Source: Ophiura sarsii (lineage: Eukaryota > Echinodermata > Ophiuroidea > Amphilepidida > Ophiuridae). Taken from it: DNA of 64,000 nt. This document shows, one piece after another, positions 26,106-38,140 of the stretch; position 1 is the first letter of the stretch, and every line of letters starts with the position of its first letter. The notes under the pieces are model-generated. The model did no database searches. It was not told the origin of the DNA and worked only from the letters and a program-made list of their open reading frames with translations. The position numbers were made by a program, and so were the translations under genes. The stretch is from contig CM069452.1 in assembly GCA_035610835.1 (NCBI GenBank), positions 26,641,143 to 26,705,142 of the forward strand, in the 5' to 3' direction.

Positions 26106-26375
26106 TAGTGAAAACATTAATGACGGAGGGAAATATTTTTCGGTTCATTAACTAGGATCAATATGTTAAACCTAAATCCCCAAAGAACATTTAGTGAGAA
26201 CATTAATGACGGAGGGGAATATTTTTCAGTTCATTGACTAGAATCAATATGTTAAACCTAAATCCCGCCAAAAGGACATTTAGTGAAAACATTAATGGAC
26301 GGACGGGAATATTATTCAGTTCATAGAAAATTAACCAGAATCAAATGTGAAACTCAAATCCCAAAAGGAAAACCA
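26106..26375. repeat. 86-90-bp tandem repeat, three units
   Basis: TAGTG followed by an AACATTAATGACGGAGG-type string recurs at 26106, 26192 and 26281. The paralogous copy at 47173-47370 has two units, so the array existed before or grew after the segmental duplication. Confidence 0.88.
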
Positions 26376-27139
26376 ACTTGAAAGGTCTGTTGATTTCAAG
26401 CAAATTATATTACTAGTCAGTACGAGTGGTTAGGGTACATACATGTGACCCATCACAAGAAATAAAAGGAAATGGTAATTCAACGTATTTCCTGATTCTT
26501 AGGATAACATTTCAATTATGGTCTGATTTTTGCATGTTTTTATGATGATTGTAAAATCAGACTTGGGATAAAATACCACAAGCGGAACGTTTTATTGAGA
26601 AAGTTCACACATTGGAAATCAATAGACATGTAGCGAGAAAGCATGCAAGAGCTTAAGCATTGTTTTTTGAAAATCACGAATATTTATGTCTTTTCGAATC
26701 GACGGTGGTAGCAAGTGTTCAATCATTAACGAAAAATTTGGATTACTCATTACACTGAGCAAGCATGTCAGTAACACTTTCCACGCGGCTATTGGTTTGA
26801 CCATACAAAACAGATTTGTCAGAAACCTTTCCCAAATTTCAAGGACCATCTCAAGAATTACTGAACTAATACTAGGCATGTTTGTACTCTTTTCAATGTA
26901 TTTCACGTGTTGATTCTAAATATGGTAATCAAATTCAGGAATTTTGGCATTTCTGAAAACAATTGTGAAATGTTTGAATGTCGTTTGCAGACGCCTGCCG
27001 CGTGGAAAGTGTTTAACACACTATGTGATCAGCATTTATGCAATTGGTTAGCCAAAGAGTTCAAAGAATAAAAGTATTCTTTAGAAGCCTAACATAACAA
27101 CAACGTAACAACAACAACCAATTGGGCGTCGATATCATA

Positions 27140-27420
27140 GTTGGTCTAGTGGATAGATCGCAGGTCTCACAATACAAAGGTTGTGAGTTCGAGCCCCGCT
27201 ACGGCCAACATGTTTGTATCCTTATGCAAGGTACTTAGTCTCAATTGCCTCGTGGTTCGGAAGTCACGTAGAAATAGTGGTCTCGTGCATCGGAAGAGCA
27301 AAATCCGTGCACGTTAAAAAAGTCACAGACTTCTTCGTAAAGAGTAGGGGATCATCCCGGTCTGTGTACACAAAAACTCATGTCCCTAGGTTTCAGGGGC
27401 ACTGTACCGTTAAGGGGGCT
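27140..27420 (+). mobile_element. tRNA-derived SINE
   Basis: The head 27140-27209 folds like a tRNA. Its first and last seven bases (GTTGGTC and GGCCAAC) pair. An A box TGGTCTAGTGG lies at 27142-27152 and a B box AGTTCGAGCCC at 27186-27196, which would form an internal RNA polymerase III promoter. The T stem pairs poorly, so it is not a working tRNA. The body (ATGCAAGGTACTTAGTCTCA, then GTGCATCGGAAGAGCAAAAT) resembles bodies common in aquatic-invertebrate SINEs. The right end runs into the TIR element at 27421. Confidence 0.8.
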
Positions 27421-27870
27421 GTGCACCTTCAGGTACAGCCTCCATGATAAAACTGCCGTAACTTCTTCATTATTCATTTAATCTATATAAAAGTATACAT
27501 TTTTTTGCAGGAAAGGGTTCAATGAATCCAACCATAATCATTAAATTGACCATTTTGGAAAAAATTATAAAAAAAACGTTTTTTGACCCATTTTAGGTTC
27601 TGCAAAGATAACTCAAAATATATTTTGTAAAATTTTGTCATACTAGTTTTATTATATTCCTCATACAATTCCCTAGGAATCGTTTTCTTTTTTAAATCTT
27701 TATTATTTTTTGAATTATCGACCAAAAAGTGCCAAAAAATGTGATTTTTACGATTTTGGAGGTTGGATTCATTGAACCCTTTCCTGCAAAAAAATGTATA
27801 CTTTTATATAGATTAAATGAATAATGAAAAAGTTACGGCAGTTTTATGGAGGCTATACCGAAGGTGCCCG
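27421..27870. mobile_element. fold-back element with TIRs of about 105 bp
   Basis: The left arm 27421-27528 (CAGCCTCCATGATAAAACTG ... AGGAAAGGGTTCAATGAATC) is matched by the inverse complement at 27763-27870 with few differences. The interior is AT-rich without coding potential. No clear target duplication. A transcript would form a long hairpin. Confidence 0.88.
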
Positions 27871-28964
27871 ATATAGGGCGCTGTGTACAGTATAACAGTA
27901 TGTATAGTATGTATGAGCATATCAGATCTGTCAACGTGGAAGCCATAACAGTTGCGGTTAAATTCCTGTAACGTCACGCAGCTTATGTCAAATGACATTC
28001 GTAACTACATAAATAACAAAATAAACGCTGACGCAAATGACAGATGTCAGGCAGCAGTCGTAGATGCAATATTTTGTGAGTGTGGTTTTGTTAGCAAGCA
28101 ATTTCATTGGTTATCTGCTGATTTGCGGCCGATTCGCACTATATATTAAGAGACCATAATATATATCGGGACCTAATTCATACATTCAGGGCGTATGGTC
28201 ATCGTGTAAAGCGCCCCACACAAAGTTGCCGTCATACGCGTTTTGCGTATAACGCAGAGTTGCCGTGCGTGTGCGTGCTTTAAAGAACGCGATTATTCGA
28301 ACGAATTTGGTAAACAACTCACTGGTTTTGTCGATTTTTGTTGTTTGATTGAAATAAATCTATCAAAAAGCGTTATTTTTATGATAAAGGATACAAAAAA
28401 TTAACCACAAAATTAAGTAGCAGCGATCATAGACGACTCCAAATATGGTACATCCTATAAATTATGAGACCAACGTATATATAGATATAGCAAAACAGCT
28501 ACTACCTATTTTGTATTCTCTAAATAGTTGTGGTAAGTCAATGTAGATAAATTGAAATCATGCTGTAGTGGTGCGTGACTCTTTTACGCATAAGCGAACA
28601 TTGACTGTTTATATCAGAATTTTTAAGGTAATTGGATTATTAGACGACAATCTGGAACAACTAAAGATGAAAATCATATGCAATTAAGCTTTTTCCTGGG
28701 TGAATCTTACTATAAATCTGGAAATGATTAACCATAATTTCTAAAGGACAGGGGTATATGACATCTTTTAAATTAGCTAATGTACACCCATTCAACTTTC
28801 ATAAAATGAACCTAAGTATTCTACCACCATACTTGGCAAATGTTATTAAAAACAAATGCCGCCATTTTTTTTACTAGAGGTCAAAATGTACCAACAATTT
28901 ACAAATGCTGAACATTTGAGGTTACAGCGCCCGCTTTATTCCAAATCTCCAAAGTTGGTTGCTT

Positions 28965-29485
28965 CGGTCCTGTCATGACTGACAGCTCTTGACCTGACAG
29001 ATACTACGCCACAAATAATGATTTTCAGCAAAAGAGTAACAATCACGAAAAGGGTGTCCAGTAATCAATTTTATTTGGTCAATCCACCGGGAACGAGGTC
29101 TGGCTTTCTTACGCTTCCCTTCAATCATGCCTTGCATGATCATCTTCTCTAGGTTGTTACTCTTGCGACGTGAGATATGGCCGAAGTAGCTCAGCATTGC
29201 AGTGTTAATGGCATAAAGAAGTCGTTTAGACACCCCTATGTCTTCAATAATACTGGCATTGGTCGCAGCTATTCTGTTTTGGTCAGTTTTTGTTAGGGGC
29301 CACGTCTCACATGCATATATGCAATTGGAAATACAAGGGCTTGGACAAGCCTGGTTTTGTTGCTCTGGTTATTCCTCTGTCAGCCCAGATCTTGCTTAGG
29401 TTGATCATTGCTGATCTAGCCATTTCTAAACGGTGTCTAATCTCTTGGCTGCAACCACCTTCTTTGATAATCAGGGATCAGTTTT
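28965..29485 (-). pseudogene. LINE reverse transcriptase C-terminal fragment
   Basis: The minus-strand frame 29233-28973 contains LLYAINTAMLSYFGHISRRK, then KMIMQGMIEGKRKKARPRSR, WIDQIKLITGHPFRDCY and LWRSI. This is the characteristic C-terminal tail of endonuclease/reverse-transcriptase LINE polyproteins. Further 5' on the same strand, pieces such as EIRHRLEMARSAMINLSKIW and ITRATKPGLSKPLYF appear in shifted frames, and the segment normally between them is missing. The copy is 5'-truncated and internally deleted. The family differs from the CR1-like copies at 8300 and 22400. Confidence 0.88.
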
Positions 29486-30040
29486 TAAAAAAACTCTAAT
29501 AAAAAAAGGAGACGGCATTTTCTTACACAACATTTTTCGCTTGATGTTTCTGGATCAAATAGGTATGTTCACTGATATTTTTATGGGTGTGCATTAGGAA
29601 ATTTAAAAATTGACCTTTTTAAAATGTCCGTAATAAACTATGGGGGTTTGTTTACCTTAGTATTCTGTAAATTTTGATCAAAGTGTCGCGTCATTTGCAT
29701 GAAAGTTAGAGAAAAATATGCAAAACACGAGATTTCGGGTCGCGATTAATTCGGTACCGTAGTTCCTTTCAATTTACATAAGACATTTATCGATTACTTT
29801 CATGTAACAGAGTTTAGAGTTAGCTTAGTCTTCATTGATGTATTTTAAGCAATGAAGCATGATGTTTTCACGCTAGACTTATATTGACAACTTACGTGAT
29901 GGAAATAGGTATAGCAAGGCATGGAAGACGAAAACAATTTATAATCTCAAATACTTGTCATCATTGAGATCTCTAATGTACAGAGTTCGGATAGTGGCTG
30001 GTACAAATGAAAATATATCTTTCCTAAGATAAAAAAAAAC
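29486..30040. other. intergenic, nothing recognised
   Basis: AT-rich, without a supported feature. Confidence 0.45.
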
Positions 30041-30044
30041 CCAC

Positions 30045-30200
30045 TTGAGATGTAGGATAGAATGTAGGATTTGACGCCTACCTACCACGATATTCTTACC
30101 TTTTCTCAAAATAAAGTTATACATCAGAGCACAGAAATAATCAAAAGGTAGGAGTTGAGGCCTACTCAACACTATTTTCTTATCTTTTCTCAAAATGAAA
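30045..30200. repeat. dispersed CTTTTCTCAAAAT motif block
   Basis: Two copies of CTTTTCTCAAAAT with AAAAGGTAGGA spacers lie here. The same unit is tandemly amplified at 33128-33660 and occurs once at about 51110 in segmental copy 2. It is a local repeat family rather than a gene. Confidence 0.7.
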
Positions 30201-31389
30201 AACAAATAAGAGCTCCGAAAAACTTCTCCTGTATCTTGACATAATTGCTCACTTGAGACGATAATCATAGATGTAATAAATCCGTCGAGTTTTGTATGTA
30301 ACGAAATACAAACTTTAATTACCTTGAGTAATCAATTGATATTCGTAGAGAAAACAAGCAGCTATTACCAACATACATTTAATACGTTTGATTAAAGAAA
30401 CCGTGAGATTGATCATTTTTTGAATAAACAAAATCGTCACATTATCAATGTTTTGTAAGTTGTAAGTAACTCACATGAGACAAATGTGATCGCTTTTACT
30501 TGTCTGTCAATATACGTATGTAATGAGGGATTATATACTTTAAGTTGATAGTTTGATGTTCGTAACTAAGACAAACATTTATGGAAGGTACCGTTTGAAT
30601 AAAGAGATCATTAGGTTAATAAAATATTCGCAAAAGAACTGATTACATTTTGTAGGTTATAATAATGGAATATTAAATTCTAAACAAATCGTTGGATGTG
30701 TATATATTCTACCCTAAGGGACACATAATTGGCAACTGTTATACTATATCATACGCTCTATGATAATGTTACTAAAGGTGTTATATTTCATCGCTATATC
30801 GGAACATTATGACAACTAGCGGGTAATATATATGTGTTGAGATTGAATATGATGATAATAATTCATTGGTACGGGTGGCTCTAATCTGCTATCAGGAGAA
30901 TTAAAGACAAAATTTCATTCAACAATCCAATTATCTTATTGTGTAGAGCATTGAACTGTAACTTAGATTAAAATCACATAATACCATCCATCGCAAAACA
31001 AAATTCCAGCCGTCGTCAGCATTTGATCAGGATAATGGTGGTAGTTTAGCACCGGTGGATCAATTATTGTAACATAAGAAAAATGCTTATTATTGCGACT
31101 ATTATCTTTATGTTGGCCATATTGAGTGGTCTATCTGTTGCTATCTTTCATCCAAAGAATAGTATATATTTATTAGAGTCTGGTTAACGTTTACAGAGAA
31201 AAATGACAAAAACCAATGACAATAATGCTGATGTTGCTGATTTTAAATGGTTTTGATTTTATAATATGCATGGATTCTATGGTCATTTTATACTAAGAGA
31301 AAGGATGTATATGAAAAGCTGATCACTGAAACAGGTGATTGTTATCAAATGTGGTCATTTATTTATATCCACATGTGTGCTTCATAGTG

Positions 31390-31700
31390 AGCTCCCACCT
31401 TGGGTGGCTAGCCACATCCAGCCAGTTACAGTTACCCTCTCATTTCGTCCAATGCGTCATTTTGATAGGCCCTATACTATTCTTCGACTGAACGAGGCAG
31501 CTCAAAGATAAATACAATGGACCTACGGCACATATCCCCTTGGCCACAGTCCAACCTACGCGGGCGCACTCCGATAAGCTCACTGCGCATGCTTGAAAAC
31601 ACGCAAACCAATCAGAGCCGTGAGGTCCAGCTAACGTTTTGCACACCACGGTTGTTCGTTTCACTGTTTGTGGGGTGAGGTTAACCTTGCGTACGTTTAC
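31390..31700. promoter_or_regulatory. GC-richer island with NRF1- and CCAAT-like sites
   Basis: This stretch is noticeably less AT-rich than its surroundings. It has TGCGCATGC at 31584-31592 (an NRF1-type palindrome) and an ACCAATCAG CCAAT box at 31607-31615. Such pairs are common in animal promoters. No first exon could be recognised on either side, so promoter function is a guess. Confidence 0.25.
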
Positions 31701-33127
31701 GCGAGATCCTCATGTGACGCTCGTCAATAAAATGTATTTAAAAATACATTGTTCAATTAGAAGGTACTTGATCTGTAATGATACCATGACACATGTATCG
31801 TTAAATATCTATATCGTGCTTTTCAGTATTATTTATATTTGACTAAAGTTTCATGCATTGCTTATCGGACATTCTGTGCGTATATTACAATCGTTTTTAA
31901 CAATTTGATGCTGTACAAAATCACAATTATTAAGATACGAAGTAAAATGAGAGCCCGGTAAGTGATTTGACAGGCTATACTATTGTATCTCTTCCTCTGG
32001 ACACTGATGCAACTTTACAGGCGCATCATTTACGCACGCGTCTTTCTGAGAATAATATAGAGAAAAAACGTGTGTGCTTATGTAGGCACTCGCGTTTATG
32101 TGCTGCAATTAAAAATAATAAACAGGCAATTAGTGCAGGACGCATTTACGTCACTGTCTAGTGATAGAGTATAGTTATAGTGATTTATATTTATCAGAAG
32201 ATCTGGACAACCTTTTATGTTCAAGTCAAATGAAACATTGAATTTGTAATATTATGAGAATGAAAAGCTTCAAAACAAATCCAGACAATTCGTACTGGTA
32301 ATTAGCCAAGTACATCAACTGAACTGATTTTCATCTTTTGAATGGCCACATTTTTACAAACATATCGTGTCGAGTTCAGATAGCAGCAGTTACATTTTGT
32401 AGCACAATAACCTTTACCTTACAAAGTGATTTAGTTTATCTACTCAGTGTCCCCTTTGAATTAATAATTTCATTACAATTTTTTTTTGATATGGAGCGTT
32501 ATGCATGTTAGAAGCCAACATGTAGTTTGGTATCGACAGTGTCACAATAGGTGTGTTACGCGTGACCGTTACATTTATACCCATTATAGCCAACATTGAA
32601 TTTACTGTTAACTATTATAATTTTAACTTAGTATCAATGATGTCGTAATCCAATAACTATTTGCTATTTGTAAACAATTAGTATATTCAATAGCCTCATT
32701 ACAAACTTCCTTCGAACTGGTTTTACGAATTAGAAAAGGCTAGTTGTGTGATCCAGTTAATTATCTCCCCAATTAATTTTGAAACCGTGTCCCTTCTATA
32801 TTATTTATTATTTCATTGCACACGTGTGGCACCTAGGCGACTTAAACACGCTTTTAAAGATATAAACCAATCGGTCAGTTCTTCAATAAACTTCGTTATA
32901 AGTTAAAAATGACCTTCGAACTGGTTTTAATAGATATGGCAAGATATAGGAGACGTTTAAAAAACGGATCTTTTTTTTGTAAAAGTCCTACCTCCTAACT
33001 TTTAGTTCTCAAATGAATAAATGATTGAAAATAAATGTGACACCATTGAGCTAACCAACAAAATTATATACTCGTCACTGCGATCTTCACTTTATGAGTT
33101 CTGAGGTCTGAAAGTTAATATACAAAG

Positions 33128-33660
33128 GTAGGTTTTTTGCCAGGGCGATATATTGAAAAACGAAGAAATTCATTGCAAATTTCAAAAATATAGAAATACA
33201 TAAGCTCCAATTTCTTTTTCAAAAGGTAGGTTTTAACTCATACCTACCATGATTTTCATAACTTTTCTCAAAATAAAGAAATACAAAAGAACTCTGACGG
33301 TAGAGGTCGATATATTGAAAAACAAAGAAATACATTGCAAAATTTCAAAAATAAAGAAATACATAAGCTCCGAAATTTTTTTAAAAGGTAAATTTTGACT
33401 CATACCTACCACGATTTTCATACCCTTTCTCAAAATAAAGAAATACAAAAGCACTCTGACGGTAGAGGGCGATATATTGAAAAACAAAGAAATACATTGC
33501 AAATTTAAAAAATGAAGAAAATACATAAGCTCCCACATTTTTTTCAAAAGGTAGGTTTTGACTCATACCTACATGTACCACGATTTCCATACCTTTTCTC
33601 AAAATAAAGAAATACATTACAATTCTGAAAAATACAAAAATACATAAGCTCCGACGCTGC
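33128..33660. repeat. 163-bp tandem repeat, about 3.3 units
   Basis: AAAAGGTA recurs at 33221, 33383 and 33546. Each unit contains CATACCTACCA, TTTTCTCAAAATAAAGAAAT and ACATAAGCTCC. Two overlapping minus-strand frames stay open across it (33547-33233 and 33716-33381) because the unit lacks stops in those phases. They encode hydrophobic repeats of FILRKGMKIVVGMSQ type, which I take to be incidental. Confidence 0.9.
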
Positions 33661-34572
33661 TGGATTAAGTTTTTGGTTTTCGTGATTGTTAAGCTATTAT
33701 GATCAGCCCTATTCATAAAGCCACACTATCATGAATAGCATTTGATTATGGAGCGCAAATAATCATGGTAATAACATCTATAAAAGTACCGCTGTTTCAT
33801 CATTGGTCAAAATGGGTTCCTCTAACGCCCAATGGACGAGGTCAAAAATCGATACCGATGCGCCAGAGTTTATGAATCTACTATAATAACAGTTACAACA
33901 GAAAGATCTTAAAAGAAACCCGGCCCACATTTTTCGTAACTTTTACCCGGCAGGATGAGGTTAACACCACTCTTTTTGTTTCTTTGCCTAATCATTACTT
34001 TGCAGGGGATTTCCCCTCTCACTTCCCAATCGAGGTGGTATTTGTAACTGCCAATGGATATCCCTAGAAGTACGAAAATCAGTTAAATATAAATGAGGTG
34101 GAAAGCTTTGTGATCTATATCTGTTTAATATTAACGACTAGTTTTAAGTAAGAGGCTAGATCAAGTTAATTATCTCCCCAATTCTTTTTGAAATCTTGCC
34201 CTTCAATATTATTTAATATTTAATTCCTCACGTATTTAAACACGCTTTTAAAGATATTAACCATCAATCAAACAGACATCCTTTTCCCGAAAAACTGTTT
34301 AACTGTTTTCGTTTAATTGATGTAAAACAGTCTGCTAACAAATTTAGGACAGCATAGAATTCTGTATCTATTAGATATCGGGGATGTGCATTCTCAACAC
34401 ATTTATCTATAACACTACGCTAAATCAGTTTATATTTGTTGTATTTAAGCCTGTGGCGTATGTGGAGACCTTTATTACGAGTTTACGACTTTGAGAGTTC
34501 GCATATACAACATACTGTACGAGTAGCAATACCCAGATAGTGTAAAATATATTACAAACACTGTTTATATAA

Positions 34573-34700
34573 TACAGTCAACAAAATAAGTAACTTACAT
34601 GGTAATAAATGTGCTGATGTAATATATTTATGTAGAAGTCATACTTTTAGAGTTATCAGCACATTTATTACCTTGTCAGTTACTTATTGTGTTGACTGTA
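34573..34700. mobile_element. 128-bp MITE, copy A
   Basis: The ends TACAGTCAACA and TGTTGACTGTA are inverted, and further in GGTAATAAATGTGCTGAT pairs with ATCAGCACATTTATTACC. The whole element is nearly one hairpin. TA at both ends suggests a TA target. The same element is at 36385-36512 in the tandem partner. It is absent from the paralogous site in segmental copy 2. Confidence 0.88.
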
Positions 34701-35710
34701 TAGAGACGTCCTTGAAATAAGAGCTTACACTTGTAAACGACCCTATGGAAATATGATAATGGATAAAGGTAATACAATAGGGACAGTTGTAATGTCGAGA
34801 TTTATATTAATTAAATTTAATTAGTTCTTATATGGAACAATTATATGCTATGAACGTATTTATATAGAAGTATGGGTGACATATGTATCGTGGACGTGAA
34901 ATTAGACTAAACATTCTAATATGCACTGTTTTCCACGTATTTATGGTTACAAATCGGCAAAATCTTTGATTACGTTTTTTCTGAGGCCAACATCCGTATG
35001 TAATACACCTGATGATTTGGTATTTGCTCTCACATGTAAAGGATCACGCGTTATGAACTCGCCTCCCAATAGGGTACCCTAGTGCTGTTACTTTTTGTTT
35101 GTTTGCCTAATCATTAATTTGCGGGGGATTTCCCCTCTCACTTCTCAATTAAGGTGGTATTTGTAACTGCCAATGGATATCCCTAGAAGTACGAAAATCA
35201 GTTAAATATAAATGAAGTGGAAACCTTTGTGACCTTTATCTGTTTAATATTAATGACTAGTTTTACGGATAAGTAAAAGGCTAGATCAAGTTAATTATCT
35301 CCCCAATTCTTTTTGAAATCTTGCCCTTCGATATTATTCAATATTTCATTCCTCACGTATTTAAACACGCTTTTAAAGATATTAACCATCAATCAAACGG
35401 AAATCCTTTTCCCGAAAAGTTTAACCGATCAACTGTTTTCTTATAATTGGTGTAAAACAGTCTGCTAACAAATTCAGTACAGCATAGAATCTGTATAATA
35501 TTAGATATCGGGGATGTGCATTCTTAACACATTTATCTATAACACTACGCTAAATTAGTTTATATTTGTTGTGTTAAAGCCTGTTGCGTTGTTGCGTATG
35601 TGGAGACCTTTATTACGAGTTTACGACTTTGAGATTTCGCATATACAACATACTGTACGAGTAGCAATACCCAGATAGAGTAACATATATTGCAAACACT
35701 GTTTATATAA

Positions 35711-36386
35711 TACAGAGTGAGTCAAAAAGACTGCAATAGGGGAAAGAAGCCATTTTGTTTTCAAAACCAAAAAGAATTTTAAAACTTTTTAAACGTTGCA
35801 AGAAAGATGTATTTAATCCTAACTTTGTGTGAAAAAAATGAAGTCGATTAACATTTTCCGTTTGCCTTTGGTGAACCTTTTGACCAGTGCACCCATTTCA
35901 CACGTTTGTCCACGAGAAACCCAAAATATGCATCAAATCGCAAAATGTGTCGCTCAATCGATCAAATTTGGAAACTTGAGTTCATTTGTGATGTTATTGG
36001 AATTTGATGCATCCTTTCTTGTTTACATGTGAGTTAGCATAATCAATTATAATCATACCCATGCTATGAAAGCGTATAATATTCTAAATTTTAATAAAAA
36101 ACTGACATTTTCCATTTTTGTTGTTGGCGGGATATTCAAATATGAAAATGCAATGTGTGCCATTTCAAATGAAAATCACTCCGCTCGTGGACAAACAGGT
36201 ACATTTGGTTGTGCAGCAAAGAGGGTCACCAAAGACAAACGAAAAATGCAATCGACTTCATTTTTTTACACAAAGTTTGGATAAATACATCATTCTTGCA
36301 ACGTTTAAAAAGTTTTAAAATTCATTTTGGTTTTGAAAACAAAATGGCTTCTTTCCACTATTGCAGTCTTTTTGACTCACCCTGTA
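35711..36386. mobile_element. TA-target TIR element, 676 bp, with empty site in window
   Basis: The left end TACAGAGTGAGTCAAAAAGA and right end TCTTTTTGACTCACCCTGTA are inverted repeats whose similarity runs about 200 bp inward, to TGTTTGTCCACGAG. It is inserted at the TA that begins the small MITE copy B. The other tandem copy reads ATAATACAGTCAAC without the insert at 34569-34582, which directly shows a TA duplication. Termini and target fit the Tc1/mariner superfamily. No transposase frame; open frames inside come from the TIRs. Confidence 0.95.
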
Positions 36387-36512
36387 CAGTCAACAATATA
36401 AGTAACGTAACAGGTAATAAATGTGCTGATGTAATATGTTTATGTAGAAGTCATACTTTTAGAGTTATCAGCACATTTATTACCTTGTCAGTTACTTATT
36501 GTGTTGACTGTA
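36385..36512. mobile_element. 128-bp MITE, copy B
   Basis: Same element as 34573-34700, carried here by the local tandem duplication. Its left TA was used as the target of the larger element at 35711-36386. Confidence 0.88.
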
Positions 36513-37190
36513 TAGAGACGTCCTTGAAATAAGAGCTTACACTTGTAAACGACCCTATGGAAATATGATAATGGATAAAGGTAATACAATAGGGACAGTT
36601 GTAATGTCGAGATTTATATTAATTAAATTTAATTAGTTCTTATTGAAACAGTATGCTATGAATGTGTTTATATAGAAGTATGGGTGACATATGTATCGTG
36701 TAAAATTATACCTAGGCATTACTGTGTAAAGTCTTTGATTAGATTAAACGTTCTTGAATGCATTGTTTTCCACGTATTTATGAGAATTTAAATGAACTTG
36801 ATATGTGGCAAGTATCCTTCTTGTAATTAGATCATGTGATTATGATTACTCAATAGGCCATAATTTTAAAGCTTTTTAAAGATGAACAGTTTATATTGAT
36901 ATCATCGATACATATTTCGTCGGTATTACATAGTGACGGATGTTGATTTTGGTTATTTAGACAAATGACCTTTGATAAAAGTGAGATATTTCATGTTAAA
37001 AAGTTCTAAAGGTCCAATTTGCATAATTTATTCGTAAATTTAAATGATTAAACTTGTCATTGTTCTTCTATTCCTGATTACAAATCGGCAAATTCTTTGA
37101 TCGCATTTTTTTCTGAGGCCAACACAGTGTTAATACACCTGACGAATTTACGTTTGCTCTCACATGTATATTTGGATTTGACAAATCACA

Positions 37191-37655
37191 ATTTTTTTAA
37201 ATCGCCGGCTGAATGCAAGAGCATCGTAAGTGCATTTTGACTGTCTTTAAGGTGAAGCATTTATATATAATAATAATAATTATTATCATACATTTACTTT
37301 GCAAAAGCTCATAGAAATGAATAATAAACCAATGTCAATATCGTAAGTGCACTAGTCGTATTTTCTACTTCATGCAAGAGGGTCGTATGTGCCACTTACG
37401 ACCGTCTTGCACGAATCGCTTGAAAATGTCTAAATGCACTAAGGTCGTAAGTGCAAATGTTATGTTTGCATTATTAAACACAAATCAAGTGTACTGGTAA
37501 TATTTGATTTGAAATAACTGTAATTTTGTTTTTATATTGTCTTTGTTCTCCATTTAAAAATTATTTTCGTGGGGAAATTAAATATAGGCCCATATTGATA
37601 AAATAAAGCGTGTTAATTGATTAATGCAAGTGACACTTATAATAAGTAATAATTG
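37191..37655. other. intergenic, nothing recognised
   Basis: AT-rich. Several CGTAAGTGCA strings (37225, 37340, 37445) suggest a weak local repeat. No gene. Confidence 0.4.
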
Positions 37656-37740
37656 ATATTATATCAAAATTCATTCTGGGACTTGAATATTCAGAGATTA
37701 GTATTTATGGAAAGCTTCGTCGTCCAATTTGTTATTTTTA

Positions 37741-38140
37741 CCAGTGGCAACTCAGACTACAAAAGAAAAATCGCTGAACAACGTCTAATCGCAGCACTTA
37801 ATACCATCAAACCCTCGGGTATTAATGTTAATTTTGACATGCTCAAATGCAATTGTATGGCGTCCCATACGTTATGTACGTTTTTGCTCTTCTGACACTG
37901 TTGACTTTATATTCTGTGTCTCACAATGTGTATATTATGACTCTTATGGCTCCCCACACAACTTTATGTATGCATTTGCATTGGTCAGCTGTTATTACTT
38001 TCTGACACTGTTCATTTTACTTCCACTTTTATGAACCTGATGAAGACATAATGTTGCATCGTCGTTCACCACACATGACTATAGTCATTGCAATCTCTAC
38101 AGCATTTTTGCCACATCTCCTCGGCTACCTGACTCTTTTT
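37741..38140 (+). pseudogene. Penelope-like element 3' fragment (GIY-YIG-type C-terminus)
   Basis: The plus-strand frame carries SGNSDYKRKIAEQRLIAALN followed by TIKPSGINVNFD. This is like the end of GIY-YIG endonuclease domains in Penelope-like retroelements and relatives, where a conserved acidic/Gln-Arg helix precedes L-N-T-x-x-P-x-G-I-N. The frame ends at 37895. The tail contains CCTGATGAAGACATAATGTT near 38036, similar in placement to Penelope 3' regions. Comparison with the paralog at 63205-63395 shows this block as an insertion, because flanks on both sides match there contiguously. 5'-truncated and dead. The family call rests on a short peptide. Confidence 0.6.

Larger units (their letters stand above)
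33950..36720. repeat. local tandem duplication, about 33950-34920 and 35080-36720
   Basis: CTGCCAATGGATATCCCTAG near 34049 and 35168 marks the two copies. They remain collinear through CAGTCTGCTAACAAATT, GACTTTGAGA(G/T)TTCGCATAT and GGGACAGTTGTAATGTCGAG. The second copy is longer only because it contains the element at 35711-36386. Segmental copy 2 (55321-55560) has a single version, so the duplication is local to copy 1. Eroded relatives of the left part occur near 39410 and 40200. Confidence 0.93.

Noticed and set aside
27140..27209. Functional tRNA gene
   Set aside because: The box motifs are good but the T stem does not pair and SINE body sequence follows directly.
33233..33716. Minus-strand frames of 104-111 codons as a membrane protein gene
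   Set aside because: The frames follow the 163-bp tandem unit exactly. The hydrophobic repeats are the translation of the minisatellite.
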